From: Jiangella alkaliphila
GTDB taxonomy: Bacteria; Actinomycetota; Actinomycetes; Jiangellales; Jiangellaceae
Assembly (NCBI RefSeq): GCF_900105925.1
Contig: NZ_LT629791.1
Span: 6,294,001 to 6,358,000, forward strand
DNA length: 64,000 bases
Direction: 5' to 3'
Below are positions 34,991-43,709 of this stretch, one piece after another. Within the stretch, counting starts at the first letter, position 1; every line of letters begins with the position of its first letter. A model generated the notes under the pieces. The model had not been told where the DNA came from. It worked only from the letters and a program-made list of their open reading frames with translations, and did not search any database. The translations under genes and the position numbers were made by a program.

Positions 34991-35952
34991 ACGAGCCACG
35001 CGGAGCGCTGGACGTGGCGGCGCCACCTGGCGGCGTTCCCGCCTCGCCGGCGCCGACCCACAGTGCTGTCGCCAGGCGGACTCGGCGCAGAGACACCTGG
35101 TGGGCCTTCGGCTTCCTGGCGCCGCAACTGGTCGGTCTGGCCGTCTTCGTCCTCGGGCCGATGGTGTTCGCGTTCTACCTGTCCTTCACCAACTGGGACG
35201 GGTTCAACGAGCTCTCGATCGCCGGGCTGGACAACTATCGGTTCGTGTTCACCGACCCGCAGCTGCGCGCGTCGGCGCGCAACACTCTGTGGCTGACGGT
35301 GCTGCAGGTCCCCGGCCTGCTCCTCTCCGGGCTGGCCGTGGCCTACCTCCTGCAGCGGGCCGGCCGGGTCACCGGTTTCTACCGGCTGCTCTTCTTCGCA
35401 CCCCAGGTGACGTCGTCGGTGGCGGTGGCGGCGATCTGGCTCTACCTGTTCAATCCGCAGATCTCGCCGGTCAACAGCTTCCTGAGCTCCATCGGCATCA
35501 CGGCGCCCAACTGGCTGCAGGACCCGCGCACCGTCATTCCCGCGCTGGTGATCGTCGGCGTCTGGCAGGGCCTCGGCTATCAGGTCGTCATCTTCGTGGC
35601 CGGATTGTCCAACGTGCCCCGGTCGCTGATCGAGGCGGCGTCGATCGACGGCGCCAACGAATGGCAGAAATTCTGGCGGGTGACCATCCCGATGTTGTCG
35701 CCCACGATCCTGTTCCTGTCGATCACGTCGATCATCGCCTCCTTCCAGGTGTTCGACATCGTCTACGTCATGTTCGACACCAATGCCGCCTCGCCGGCGC
35801 GCACCATCGTGTACGAGATCGTGCAGATCGCCTTCCAGCAGAACTCGTTCGGCCGCGCCTCCGCCTTGGCCGTCAACCTGTTCGTCTGCCTTCTCCTGCT
35901 CACTGGCCTGCAGCTGCTGGCTCAACGTCGATGGGTGTACTACGCCGAATGA
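34987..35952 (+). CDS. CUT1 sugar ABC transporter permease (MalF/UgpA type)
   Basis: A 321-residue membrane protein with about six transmembrane segments. It has LAPQLVGLAVFVLGPMVFAFYLSF at the start, YRLLFFAPQVTSSVAVAAIW, and the EAA motif EAASIDGANEWQKFWRVTIPML that contacts the ATPase. The GTG start overlaps the binding-protein stop; its own stop overlaps the second permease (ATGA). It forms the pore with the next protein. Confidence 0.92.
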   Translation: MNEPRGALDVAAPPGGVPASPAPTHSAVARRTRRRDTWWAFGFLAPQLVGLAVFVLGPMVFAFYLSFTNWDGFNELSIAGLDNYRFVFTDPQLRASARNTLWLTVLQVPGLLLSGLAVAYLLQRAGRVTGFYRLLFFAPQVTSSVAVAAIWLYLFNPQISPVNSFLSSIGITAPNWLQDPRTVIPALVIVGVWQGLGYQVVIFVAGLSNVPRSLIEAASIDGANEWQKFWRVTIPMLSPTILFLSITSIIASFQVFDIVYVMFDTNAASPARTIVYEIVQIAFQQNSFGRASALAVNLFVCLLLLTGLQLLAQRRWVYYAE

Positions 35953-36848
35953 TGACCACAACGCCTCACGCAGTCGTCCGCGACACCCGATCCCGCGGGC
36001 CGGAACCGCTCGTCAAGGGCCGGCACGCCTTCCGCTGGTCCAACGTGCCGCTGCACGCGGTCCTCATCGTCCTCTCGGCCCTGATGGCGGTGCCGTTCGT
36101 CTGGATGCTGCTCGCCTCGTTCAAGCCACTTGAGGAGATCTTCCAGGTCCCGCCGTCGCTGCTCCCGCAGAACTGGACCACCCGCAACTACGACACGGCG
36201 TTCGCGCAGGTCGACTTCGTCCGCGCCTTCACCAACAGCGTCGTCGTCGCGGTGGCAGTGACCGTCCTGTCGCTGCTCACGTGCGCGATGGCCGCGTACG
36301 CGTTCGCCCGGATCCGATTCCGCGGCCGCGGTGTTCTGTTCACGGCGTTCCTCGGCACGATGATGGTGCCGCAGCAGCTCACCATCATCCCGTTGTACGT
36401 CATCATGGGTGAACTCGGACTGCTGGACACGCTGTGGTCGCTCATCCTGCCCGCTGGCCTGTTCAACGCCTTCGGCGTCTTCCTGCTGCGGCAGTACGTC
36501 AAGAGCATCCCGGTCGAGCTGGAAGAGGCCGCCGCGATCGACGGGGCCGGCCGCATCCGCGTCTTCGCGACCATCGTGCTGCCACTGCTGCGAACGCCCA
36601 TGGTCGCCCTCGGGATCTTCATTTTCCTCGCGCAGTGGAACTCGTTCTTCTACCCGCTGATCTTCCTCAACTCGTCGGAGAACTTCACCCTCCCGCTGGT
36701 GGTCAACCAGTTCAAGGGTGCATTGACGTCGGACTGGGGCGCCCTGATGGCAGGCGTCACCATAGCCGCGGTGCCCATGCTGCTGGTGTTCATGATCGCC
36801 CAGCGCCAGATCGTCGAGGGGATCGCTCTGTCGGGATCGAAGACCTGA
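35949..36848 (+). CDS. CUT1 sugar ABC transporter permease (MalG/UgpE type)
   Basis: A 299-residue membrane protein with about six transmembrane segments, VPFVWMLLASFKPLEEIFQVPPSLLP near the N-terminus, FLGTMMVPQQLTIIPLYVI in the core and the EAA motif EAAAIDGAGRIRVFATIVLPLL. ATG at 35949 overlaps the previous stop by 4 bp. The frame is open further upstream through the MalF-type gene, but that part has no homology. It is followed 24 bp later by the isomerase gene. Confidence 0.92.
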   Translation: MMTTTPHAVVRDTRSRGPEPLVKGRHAFRWSNVPLHAVLIVLSALMAVPFVWMLLASFKPLEEIFQVPPSLLPQNWTTRNYDTAFAQVDFVRAFTNSVVVAVAVTVLSLLTCAMAAYAFARIRFRGRGVLFTAFLGTMMVPQQLTIIPLYVIMGELGLLDTLWSLILPAGLFNAFGVFLLRQYVKSIPVELEEAAAIDGAGRIRVFATIVLPLLRTPMVALGIFIFLAQWNSFFYPLIFLNSSENFTLPLVVNQFKGALTSDWGALMAGVTIAAVPMLLVFMIAQRQIVEGIALSGSKT

Positions 36849-36872
36849 TCTTTCGGTCGTGGAGGGAATGAC

Positions 36873-37625
36873 GTGAAACGATCCCGCATCGACGCTGTCA
36901 TCGACGGTGCCCGTGAACTGGCCGCTGCGGCCGCGATGCCGTTGCCCGGTTTCGCCGCCTGGTCCCGGGCCGACTGGCTGGCCGCCGCGCCGACGCCGGC
37001 CGCCCGGCCGGCGCTGGAACGCGGCCTGGGCTGGGACGTCACCGACTTCGGCCGCGGCGACTTCGACCGCGTCGGACTGATCCTGTGCACACTGCGCAAC
37101 GGGACACTGGCCGAGCGCGACTCCGGCTCCGGGCAGACCTACGCGGAGAAACTCCTGGTCGCGCAGAACGGCCAGGAAACCCCGATGCACCTGCACCGGC
37201 GCAAGGCCGAGGACATCATCAACCGCGGCGGCGCGGCCCTGGTCGTCGAGCTGCGCCCGGAGACCGGCGACGGCGACATCATCACGCTGGTCGACGGGCT
37301 CGAACGGGCGGTCCGGGCCGGCGAGTCGCTGCGCGTCGAGCCCGGGCAGAGCGTGCAGGTGCCGGCCGGCGTCTACCACCGGTTCTGGGCCGACGGCGGC
37401 GCCGTGCTCGCCGGCGAGGTGTCGGCGGTGAACGACGACGTCGACGACAACCTCTTCCTCGACCCGTCGCCGCGCTACCCGTCCGTCGACGAGGACGCAC
37501 CGGCGCGATACCTGCTGGTCAGCGAGTACGCGGAGCTCCTCGCGGGCGCTCCGATCACCTCACCTGGGGCCACGTCGCCACGCAACGCCTCCATGCGCCG
37601 ACGAGGCCGGCCGAGCACTCGATGA
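36873..37625 (+). CDS. D-lyxose ketol-isomerase (cupin-fold sugar isomerase)
   Basis: A 250-residue protein matching the D-lyxose/D-mannose isomerase family (EC 5.3.1.15), which converts D-lyxose to D-xylulose in the cytoplasm. Family features are the MKRS start, LPGFAAWSRADW, LGWDVTDFGRGDF, LILCTLRNG, and the metal-binding PMHLHRRKAEDIINRGG (His-x-His and Glu) with a later His in GVYHRFWADGG. The GTG start follows GGAGGG. The last 25-30 residues are a basic, low-complexity tail not expected in the family (usual length about 225), perhaps from a frameshift or loss of the original stop. It completes the CUT1 importer operon. Confidence 0.85.
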   Translation: MKRSRIDAVIDGARELAAAAAMPLPGFAAWSRADWLAAAPTPAARPALERGLGWDVTDFGRGDFDRVGLILCTLRNGTLAERDSGSGQTYAEKLLVAQNGQETPMHLHRRKAEDIINRGGAALVVELRPETGDGDIITLVDGLERAVRAGESLRVEPGQSVQVPAGVYHRFWADGGAVLAGEVSAVNDDVDDNLFLDPSPRYPSVDEDAPARYLLVSEYAELLAGAPITSPGATSPRNASMRRRGRPSTR

Positions 37626-37969
37626 GCGCCGACAATTGGGCGCGTATGTGGGTGATCACGGACGCGCCGCTTCGAGACCGACCAGTGAGCCGGAGCTGAG
37701 TCGAGGCGCCGCCAGGACTCCAGCGGCGAACGCCGGCACGGGGATCTGTTGTATCGACGCCCCTGCGGGTTCTGCTACAACCAACCTGGTCGACGAATAC
37801 CTGCCAGCCTTGCCGGCGAAGCGCGTGTCGCGATCGAGCCGGCCCTCGTCGTCCTGGATCGGCTCAGCAGCAGAGCCCATACGGTCGTCGAGGAGACGTA
37901 CATCGGCACTGTGTCTGCGCGCCTACCCTGTGCGGCCGGCGACGGACACCCGACGCCAGCCGGCTCCAG
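37626..37969. other. Intergenic debris with no recognised gene
   Basis: About 340 bases after the isomerase. Both strands have short open frames; none shows a known domain. An imperfect inverted repeat (GTTGTA...TACAAC, about 37748-37789) is present. The stretch leads into the remnant genes that follow and is probably degraded sequence. Confidence 0.4.
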
Positions 37970-38508
37970 TGACGTCGGCAGGGCCACCAGAGTGGAACTC
38001 GATCGCGGGTCCACGACGTCGAGGGCGAGCGTCGCCTTCGAGGACCACCGCTGGTGCGGTGGTGCGTCCGCCCGCGGCCGCATGGTGATCGGCGCGTCGG
38101 GCAGCGCGCCCAGCGCCAGGGCGCGTTCCAGCGGATCGGGCAGCGCCACGAGCGGCGCGTGCTCGGTCAGGCAGGCCAGCCGCTCGGCGGTGGTGCTGGC
38201 CGGCGGGAGCACCTGGCCCGCGGCGAGGCCGGGATCGAGGAAATGGTTGGTGTGCGCGAGCACCCGGCCAGGCGTCGCCTCGACGACGGCGTCGCCCGCG
38301 GGGGTGAGCTCGATGCTCGCCGCCCGCGGCGACCCGGCCTGCGCGGCGACGACCGTGAGCACCGACGAGGCGGCGACGGGAGCCATGCGCGCGACGGCGA
38401 CGGCCTCGTCCAGGGTCGTCGCCTCGTCGAGGATCCGCCGGGCCACGACGTGGACGGGAACGCCGGAACGCGAGCCGTCGCTCACGTGGTGGAGGATGTT
38501 GAAGTGGC
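37970..38508 (-). pseudogene. C45-peptidase/acyltransferase C-terminal fragment
   Basis: The minus-strand frame encodes SHFNILHHVSDG, SGVPVHVVARRILDEATTLDEA, then GRVLAHTNHFLDPGLAAGQ and TLALDVVDPRSS. This matches the C-terminal half of the C45 (acyl-CoA:6-aminopenicillanate acyltransferase) family; the intact member at 62050 has the parallel segments VPYHVLLRSVLDS and GVITHANHFLKAE. The N-terminal half with the catalytic Cys is missing. It is fused in frame to a MetQ remnant and runs on past the expected end. It is therefore a truncated remnant with no expected activity. Confidence 0.7.
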
Positions 38509-38793
38509 TGAACTCGTAGCCGCGGGCGGCGACCTGGCCGTCGAAGGACGGCTGGTGCTGGAAGTAGTTGACGTCCAGCGAGCCGTCGGCGAGGTTCTCG
38601 TTCGGCAGGATGTGGTCCTCGTCGTGACGAACTGCAGGATCTCCGCATGCGGGGTGATGCTCGCGCCGATGCTGAGAGTGGTGACTCCGCCGTCGGCCGT
38701 GTCGGTGGGGTCGCCGCCGTCGTCGGGCCCGCACGCGGTCAGGGCCAGCGTGGCGACGACAGCAAGGGCGGCGGCGCTGAGGGTCTTCCGCAT
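38509..38793 (-). pseudogene. metQ: Remnant of a MetQ/NlpA methionine-binding lipoprotein gene
   Basis: From ATG at 38793 (after AGAAGG) the protein begins MRKTLSAAALAVV with lipobox LTAC, then LSIGASITPHAEILQFV, as in MetQ lipoproteins. It then changes frame near 38630 and resumes as ILPNENLADGSLDVNYFQHQPSF and AARGYEF, the conserved NlpA core. About 15-20 codons between the two pieces are missing. After GYEF the frame runs into the C45 fragment, so the remaining two-thirds of MetQ is lost. Confidence 0.72.
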
Positions 38794-38825
38794 GGTGATC
38801 CTTCTCTGTGGGTGACGGAACGGGT

Positions 38826-38955
38826 TCAGCGGTGGTCCAGCGCGCGGGAGGCCAGGTCGCGCACGATCTGGAGCAATCGGGACCAGCAGCACGATGAGGA
38901 CCACGCAGACGATCATCACGTCCCACTGGAAGCGGTTGTAGCCGTGGCTGATGCT
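38826..38955 (-). pseudogene. metI: Remnant of the C-terminus of a MetI methionine permease
   Basis: The minus strand encodes GYNRFQWDVMIVCVVLIVLLV, the last membrane helix of MetI-type permeases. The frame then shifts; in another frame the following bases read QIVRDLASRALDHR and stop at 38828-38826, the expected MetI end. It lies 32 bp upstream of the metQ remnant, the normal metI-metQ order. The rest of metI and any metN ATPase are absent. Confidence 0.65.
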
Positions 38956-39186
38956 TCGCGGTCGCGGCGCTGCCTGCACTGTGGCTGATATGCGACCTGG
39001 TCCGCTGGCAAAGGGCGGTGCGGGCCATCAGGGTGGGCATTCAGTTATGGCTGGCCGGATCCCTCCCGGCTGCGTGATTCCTTGATTCGGCTGATTCCGC
39101 GCGTTCGTCCCCCGTGGCCGGGGCACCGGTTCTGTGCGGCCGGGCTACCTAGTGGGTATGCTCGCCGGGCGAGGAGGGTCGAGCTG

Positions 39187-39384
39187 GTGGCGTTCGTCGG
39201 ACGCAAGCGGGCACGTGAGCTGATTGTGCGGTGGCGGTACGCGGGGCTGGACGAAAGCGAGTTCGAACAGACCACCGGTCACACCTTTGATTCGGCCTCA
39301 GGGATGGCCTGGGACGAGCTGGACCGCGGGTACGAGCGAATCGCGGCCGTATACCGCGACCGCGCGACGCCTTCGGACTCCTAA
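39187..39384 (+). CDS. Small hypothetical protein
   Basis: A 65-residue open frame starting at GTG 39187, 9 bases after GAGGAGG. The sequence (AFVGRKRARELIVRWRYAG, then FDSASGMAWDELDRGYERIAAVYRD) has balanced composition and predicted helices but no recognised domain. It is not linked to a clear operon and sits in a degraded region, so it could be a remnant. Confidence 0.35.
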   Translation: MAFVGRKRARELIVRWRYAGLDESEFEQTTGHTFDSASGMAWDELDRGYERIAAVYRDRATPSDS

Positions 39385-39736
39385 AGCGCAGATGTACGGC
39401 CGCGAGCTCCGTACTGGCACGACGGCGTGGACATGACCCGCTGATGATCAGGACCAGGTGCGGACGGCGCTGGCCGGCGAGTTGGAGCGGCTCGAGCTCA
39501 GCGTCGACGCGTCAGCAAGGGCCCAGTTCCTGCGCAGCCGGCGTTGGGACGGCCTCGGCACCTCGCTGACCCTCCTCACCGCTACGTGCCGGCACCGCCG
39601 GTGTCGGGTCAGTGACCGAGAGGGCCGGGGTGCTGACCGGCGTTCGCGCCCTCGCGGCCGCCTTGCATCCCGGTTGCGCCACCTCGCCGCCAGAACGTCC
39701 CCACGCATCTGGGCGATGCAGGAAGGCTTGTACCTG
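39385..39736. other. Intergenic region, possible gene remnant only
   Basis: About 350 bases before the TetR operator. On the plus strand around 39455-39590 a short stretch (VRTALAGELERLELSVDAS then ARAQFLRSRRWDGLGTS) looks protein-like but ends without a recognised family. No RNA gene or promoter was identified. Confidence 0.3.
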
Positions 39737-39758
39737 TGATTGAACACCTGTTTAATCA
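39737..39758. promoter_or_regulatory. TetR operator, 22-bp near-perfect palindrome
   Basis: Half sites TGATTGAACA and TGTTTAATCA flank a two-base centre; 9 of 11 base pairs are complementary. It lies 5 bp before the TetR start, where binding would block transcription or early elongation. It is strikingly AT-rich for this genome, as expected for a protein-binding site. Confidence 0.7.
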
Positions 39759-39763
39759 GGATC

Positions 39764-40459
39764 ATGCGCGACGCGAGCGTGAAGCGCGAGGCCCGGCCGG
39801 CCGGTGTGGAGACGGCCGAGCGGATTCGTGCTGCCGCGATCGCGCGGTTCGGCCGCGACGGGTTCGGGGTGGGGTTGCGGGCCATAGCCGCGGACGCCGG
39901 CGTGACAGCGGGACTGGTCGTGCACCATTTTGGCTCGAAGGACGCTTTGCGGCGTTCGTGTGACGAGCACGCCCTGGCGGTCATCCGCGCCGAGAAGACC
40001 AAGGCGGTGACCACGGGCACGGCCGCGATGCTGTTCGCGCAGCTGGCCGAGGTGGAGCAGTTCGCGCCGCTGGCCCGCTACCTCCTGCGCAGCCTGCAGG
40101 CCGGCGGTGCGCTGGCGTCGGAGCTGGTCGAGCAGATGCTGGCCGACGCCCAGGAGTATCTGGCCGCGGGCGTCGCGGCGGGGGTGATACTCCCCAGCCG
40201 CGATCCGGAGGCGCGGACCCGCTTCCTCGCCTATCAGAACATCGGTGGTCTGCTGCTGTGGTCCTCGATGCATCTCGACGATCATCCGGACGACTTCCGG
40301 GCGGCGTTCCGCCGCTACTCCGAGGAGATCACGCCGCCGGCGTTGGAGTTGTTCAGCCAGGGCTTGTTCGTCGACCGTTCCATGCTGGACGACTACCTCA
40401 TGTACGTGCCGGATCCGCCGTCGGCGGGCGACGCGGCCGCGGCCGCGGCCGCGAGCTAG
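39764..40459 (+). CDS. TetR-family transcriptional regulator
   Basis: A 231-residue regulator with an N-terminal helix-turn-helix ([19 protein letters not shown], then [25 protein letters not shown]) and a helical ligand-binding domain. ATG at 39764 follows CAGGA closely; a longer in-frame start lies within the operator and is unlikely. It is followed 92 bp later by an ABC exporter on the same strand. It probably represses itself and the exporter in the absence of a drug-like ligand. The C-terminus ends in a low-complexity Ala run. Confidence 0.9.
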   Translation: MRDASVKREARPAGVETAERIRAAAIARFGRDGFGVGLRAIAADAGVTAGLVVHHFGSKDALRRSCDEHALAVIRAEKTKAVTTGTAAMLFAQLAEVEQFAPLARYLLRSLQAGGALASELVEQMLADAQEYLAAGVAAGVILPSRDPEARTRFLAYQNIGGLLLWSSMHLDDHPDDFRAAFRRYSEEITPPALELFSQGLFVDRSMLDDYLMYVPDPPSAGDAAAAAAAS

Positions 40460-40471
40460 CGACCGACGCAC

Positions 40472-40488
40472 GCCCCGAGCTTCGGGGC
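40472..40488 (+). terminator. Short GC hairpin after the TetR gene
   Basis: Arms GCCCCGA (40472-40478) and TCGGGGC (40482-40488) pair perfectly around a 3-base loop, 13 bases after the TetR stop. It lacks a T-tract. It could terminate or attenuate transcription between regulator and exporter genes. Confidence 0.4.
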
Positions 40489-40551
40489 CCTCCATCCGTC
40501 ATGACATCTTTCCCAGGTCATCGGCCTGGGCTCCACGCATCGAGGTACACG

Positions 40552-41466
40552 ATGACTCCTGCCATCCAGATCCAGCAACTGCGCAAGACCTTCGGACCGG
40601 TCACGGCCCTCGACGGACTCGACCTGAGTGTCGAGACCGGCGAGGTCCACGGTTTCCTCGGCCCGAACGGCGCCGGCAAGTCCACCACCATCCGGATCCT
40701 GCTCGGGCTGCTGCGCGCCGACGCCGGCCGCGCCGTCGTCCTCGGCGGCGACCCATGGAACGACGCCGTCGACCTGCACCACCGGCTCGCCTACGTCCCC
40801 GGTGACGTCGAGCTGTGGCCCAACCTCACCGGCGGCGAGGCCATCGACCTGATGGCCCGGCTGCGCGGCGGCCTGGACCCCGACCGCCGCCGCGACCTGA
40901 TCGAACGCTTCGACCTGGACCCCTCCAAGAAGGCCCGCACCTACTCCAAGGGCAACCGGCAGAAGGTCGCCATCATCGCCGCGCTCGCCTCCGACATGGA
41001 CCTTCTCATCCTCGACGAACCCACCGCGGGCCTGGACCCGCTCATGGAGACGGTGTTCCAGCAGCTCATCGCCCAGGCCAAGAACGACGGGCGCACCGTG
41101 CTGCTGTCCAGCCACATCCTCGCCCAGGTCGAGAAGCTGTGCGACACCATCAGCATCATCCGCCGCGGCGAGGTCGTCCAGACCGGCACCCTCGCGCAGA
41201 TGCGGCACCTGACCCGAACCACCATCGAGGCCGACACGCTGCGACCGGCGGACACGCTGGCGGAGCTGCCCGGGGTGCACGACTTCCACGACGAGAACGG
41301 CCGGGCACGCTTCGACGTCGACAGCGAGCACCTCGATACGGTGATCCGCCGGCTCGGTGACCTGGGCGTGCGCAGCATCACCAGCCGCCCGCCCACGCTC
41401 GAGGAGCTCATGCTGCGCCACTACGGCGACGAGCTCGCCGGCAACGGGGCCGGGGGTGCGCGATGA
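40552..41466 (+). CDS. ABC exporter ATP-binding protein (antibiotic-efflux type)
   Basis: A 304-residue ATPase of the DrrA/CcmA group. It has Walker [10 protein letters not shown] (about residue 39), the signature-like region [15 protein letters not shown] in place of canonical LSGGQ, Walker [13 protein letters not shown] and the switch [12 protein letters not shown]. The C-terminal domain (about residues 220-304) is typical of exporters. ATG at 40552 follows GAGG by 6 bases. It overlaps the permease gene by 4 bp. It energises efflux, probably of a hydrophobic drug. Confidence 0.9.
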   Translation: MTPAIQIQQLRKTFGPVTALDGLDLSVETGEVHGFLGPNGAGKSTTIRILLGLLRADAGRAVVLGGDPWNDAVDLHHRLAYVPGDVELWPNLTGGEAIDLMARLRGGLDPDRRRDLIERFDLDPSKKARTYSKGNRQKVAIIAALASDMDLLILDEPTAGLDPLMETVFQQLIAQAKNDGRTVLLSSHILAQVEKLCDTISIIRRGEVVQTGTLAQMRHLTRTTIEADTLRPADTLAELPGVHDFHDENGRARFDVDSEHLDTVIRRLGDLGVRSITSRPPTLEELMLRHYGDELAGNGAGGAR

Positions 41467-43118
41467 GCACCGCCACCACGCTGCCCACGCAGGCCAGGTC
41501 ATCGTCGAGATCGCGGAGCACACTGGCCGGCACCTGGACGCTGACCCGGTTCATGCTGCGCCGCGACCGCGTCCGCCTGCCAGTATGGATCGCCGCGCTG
41601 ACACTCTTCGGGGTCGGCACGGTGGGCAGCTTCGAGCAGACCTACCCGACCGCCGCGGACCGCGCGACGGCGGCGGACCTGTCCAGCCTGCCGGCGGTCA
41701 CCGCCATGGTGGGCCGCATCTACAGCCGCGACGACTACACCTACGGCGTGATGACCGGTCACCAGATGTATGTGTTCATGGCGATCCTGCTGGGACTGAT
41801 GAGCATCCTGCTGTTCGTCCGGCACACCCGGGCCGAGGAAGAGACCGGCCGCGCCGAACTGGTCCGCTCGAACGTCCTGGGCCGACACGCCCAGCTGACC
41901 GCGGCGTTCATCGTCGTCGGCGGCGCGAACGCCGTGACCGGACTGCTCATCGCCGCCGGGCTGAGCGGCTCCGGCGCCGACGGCGTCTCCGGTGAGGGTT
42001 CCCTGTTGTTCGGTGTCGGCCTGGTCGCCGCCGGTCTGGTGTTCACCGCGGTCGCCGCGGTCACCAGCCAGATCACCGAGTACGCCCGCGGCGCGTCCGG
42101 GATGGCGCTGGCGGTGCTCGGCGTGACCTACGCGATCCGGGCGGTCGGCGACGTCGCCGCGAGCGGCCTGTCGTGGGTGTCGCCGCTGTTCTGGGGCCAG
42201 GCCACCCGGTCCTTCGCCGCCGACCAGCGGTGGTGGCCGCTGCTGCTCATGGTCGCCCTGACCGTCCTGCTGGCCACCGTCGCCTACACATTGAGCGTGC
42301 ACCGCGACGTCGGCGCCGGTCTGCGTCCGGCCCGGCTCGGCTCCCCCACCGCCTCACCAGCGTTGAGCGGCCCGCTCGGGCTCGCGTTCAGGCTGCAACG
42401 CGCCAGCCTCATCGCGTGGTCCATCGGGCTGCTCGTCCTCGCCGTCACCTACGGATCGTTGGTCGACAGCATCCAGGACATGTTCGACCAGATCTCGTCA
42501 CTCGACGACATGATCCGCGACATCGCCGGCGCGACCCTCATCGAGTCCTGGCTCGTCACCGTGCTGAGCCTCACCGGCATGCTCGCCTCCATCCAGGCCG
42601 TCCTCGCCGTGCTCCGCCTGCGATCGGAGGAGACCGCCGGGCGCGCCGAACCACTGCTCGCCACCGCGGTGTCCCGCCACCGCTGGGCCGCCAGCCACCT
42701 CACCATGGCCTTCGGCGGCAGTACCGCCATCATGGTCCTGGTCGGGCTCGGCTTCGGCGTCTCCACCGCAATCGCCACCGACGACACCGCCTGGCTCGGC
42801 GACATGCTCGCCGCCGGCCTCGTGCAGCTCCCAGCGATCTGGGTCGCCGCCGGCCTCGCCATGGCGGTCGTCGGCCTGGCACCACGACTGAGCCCGCTGG
42901 CCTGGCTCGTCCCCGCCCACGGAATCGCGGTCGTCTACATGGGGCAGATCCTGCAGTTCCCCGACTGGACCAGGGACCTGTCACCGTTCGGGCATGTCCC
43001 CGAGCTCCCCGCCGGCGACTTCGAACCGGTTCCGGTACTCGTGCTGCTGGCCGTCGCCGCAGCGTTCACCTGGGCCGGGCTGGCCGGCCTGCGCCGCCGC
43101 GACATCCCGGTCAACTGA
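41463..43118 (+). CDS. ABC exporter permease (polyketide-antibiotic exporter type)
   Basis: A 551-residue integral membrane protein with about 12 hydrophobic segments in two similar halves. Each half has the repeated pattern with R.EE..GRAEL ([20 protein letters not shown], and [22 protein letters not shown]). This duplication is typical of the actinobacterial antibiotic exporter permeases encoded beside a TetR regulator and an ATPase. It is co-translated with the ATPase (ATGA overlap). The transported compound is not indicated. Confidence 0.9.
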   Translation: MSTATTLPTQARSSSRSRSTLAGTWTLTRFMLRRDRVRLPVWIAALTLFGVGTVGSFEQTYPTAADRATAADLSSLPAVTAMVGRIYSRDDYTYGVMTGHQMYVFMAILLGLMSILLFVRHTRAEEETGRAELVRSNVLGRHAQLTAAFIVVGGANAVTGLLIAAGLSGSGADGVSGEGSLLFGVGLVAAGLVFTAVAAVTSQITEYARGASGMALAVLGVTYAIRAVGDVAASGLSWVSPLFWGQATRSFAADQRWWPLLLMVALTVLLATVAYTLSVHRDVGAGLRPARLGSPTASPALSGPLGLAFRLQRASLIAWSIGLLVLAVTYGSLVDSIQDMFDQISSLDDMIRDIAGATLIESWLVTVLSLTGMLASIQAVLAVLRLRSEETAGRAEPLLATAVSRHRWAASHLTMAFGGSTAIMVLVGLGFGVSTAIATDDTAWLGDMLAAGLVQLPAIWVAAGLAMAVVGLAPRLSPLAWLVPAHGIAVVYMGQILQFPDWTRDLSPFGHVPELPAGDFEPVPVLVLLAVAAAFTWAGLAGLRRRDIPVN

Positions 43119-43152
43119 CGGCCGCCGGATGGCGGTCATGACAAGTGGTTGT

Positions 43153-43188
43153 GTTCGGCCACACCGGATACCTACGGTGTGGCCGAAC
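43153..43188. terminator. Perfect 14-bp inverted repeat downstream of the exporter
   Basis: GTTCGGCCACACCG (43153-43166) and CGGTGTGGCCGAAC (43175-43188) are exact complements around an 8-base loop. The hairpin follows the exporter stop by 34 bases and precedes a small membrane-protein gene by 19 bases. It may be a terminator or an operator; no T-tract follows. Confidence 0.55.
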
Positions 43189-43207
43189 AGACGGCCAGGG
43201 GGCACCA

Positions 43208-43441
43208 ATGCCTGAACGCCACGTGTTGGCTCCGCTGCGTCGGTGGCTGATCCAGCCCGGTTCACCACCGAAGGTGATCGCCATCCTGCTGCTCATCCTG
43301 ATGGCGAGCATGGTGACGCTACTCACCGTGCGGAACGAGGCCGCCCACGACAATGGCGGCACAACGATCATGGAAAGTCAGCATCGTCCGGCGACCAGCG
43401 GAGATGCCACCGGCTCGAACCCTGCCCCGCGCACCCTCTGA
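43208..43441 (+). CDS. Small single-span membrane protein
   Basis: A 77-residue protein starting at ATG 43208 after AGGGGGC. It has one clear transmembrane segment, VIAILLLILMASMVTLLTV (about residues 24-42), with a basic N-terminal side (PLRRWLIQPGSPPK) and a hydrophilic tail. No family was recognised. The hairpin at 43153-43188 is directly upstream. It could be a real membrane peptide of unknown role; coding status is moderately supported. Confidence 0.4.
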   Translation: MPERHVLAPLRRWLIQPGSPPKVIAILLLILMASMVTLLTVRNEAAHDNGGTTIMESQHRPATSGDATGSNPAPRTL

Positions 43442-43655
43442 CCAGAGCACACGCGCCACGCGGTGGATCCCAGCACGTCGCAGTCTGTGCCTCATCCCGC
43501 GACGGGTCGTCGACGATCTCAAGCTCGTCAGGCCGGAATACTCCAACGCCCGTCCGCGGAAATTGCACATGAACGTCACCGTTGCGGTCCAGGGCTATGA
43601 GGACCTGACCGACAACGGCACGAGGATCAGGGCGGGTAGGGTCCTCATCAACCAT
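43368..43655 (-). CDS. Possible small hypothetical protein
   Basis: An open frame of about 95 codons whose first half (AVVGQVLIALDRNGDVHVQF, then GVGVFRPDELEIVDD) looks like a small beta-rich domain. The second half is Cys/Trp-rich and unlike a natural protein. It overlaps the 3' end of the membrane-protein frame by 74 bp on the other strand. It may be a remnant; support is weak. Confidence 0.25.
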   Translation of the reverse strand: MVDEDPTRPDPRAVVGQVLIALDRNGDVHVQFPRTGVGVFRPDELEIVDDPSRDEAQTATCWDPPRGACALVRGCAGQGSSRWHLRWSPDDADFP

Positions 43656-43709
43656 CTCTGTTGCCAGCACCCCACCGGTCTGACGAGCATCCCGACCTCG
43701 AACCTCGCC

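Noticed and set aside
37656-37880. A 74-codon minus-strand frame after the isomerase gene
   Set aside because: Partly protein-like, but no family match and no start signal; more likely debris.
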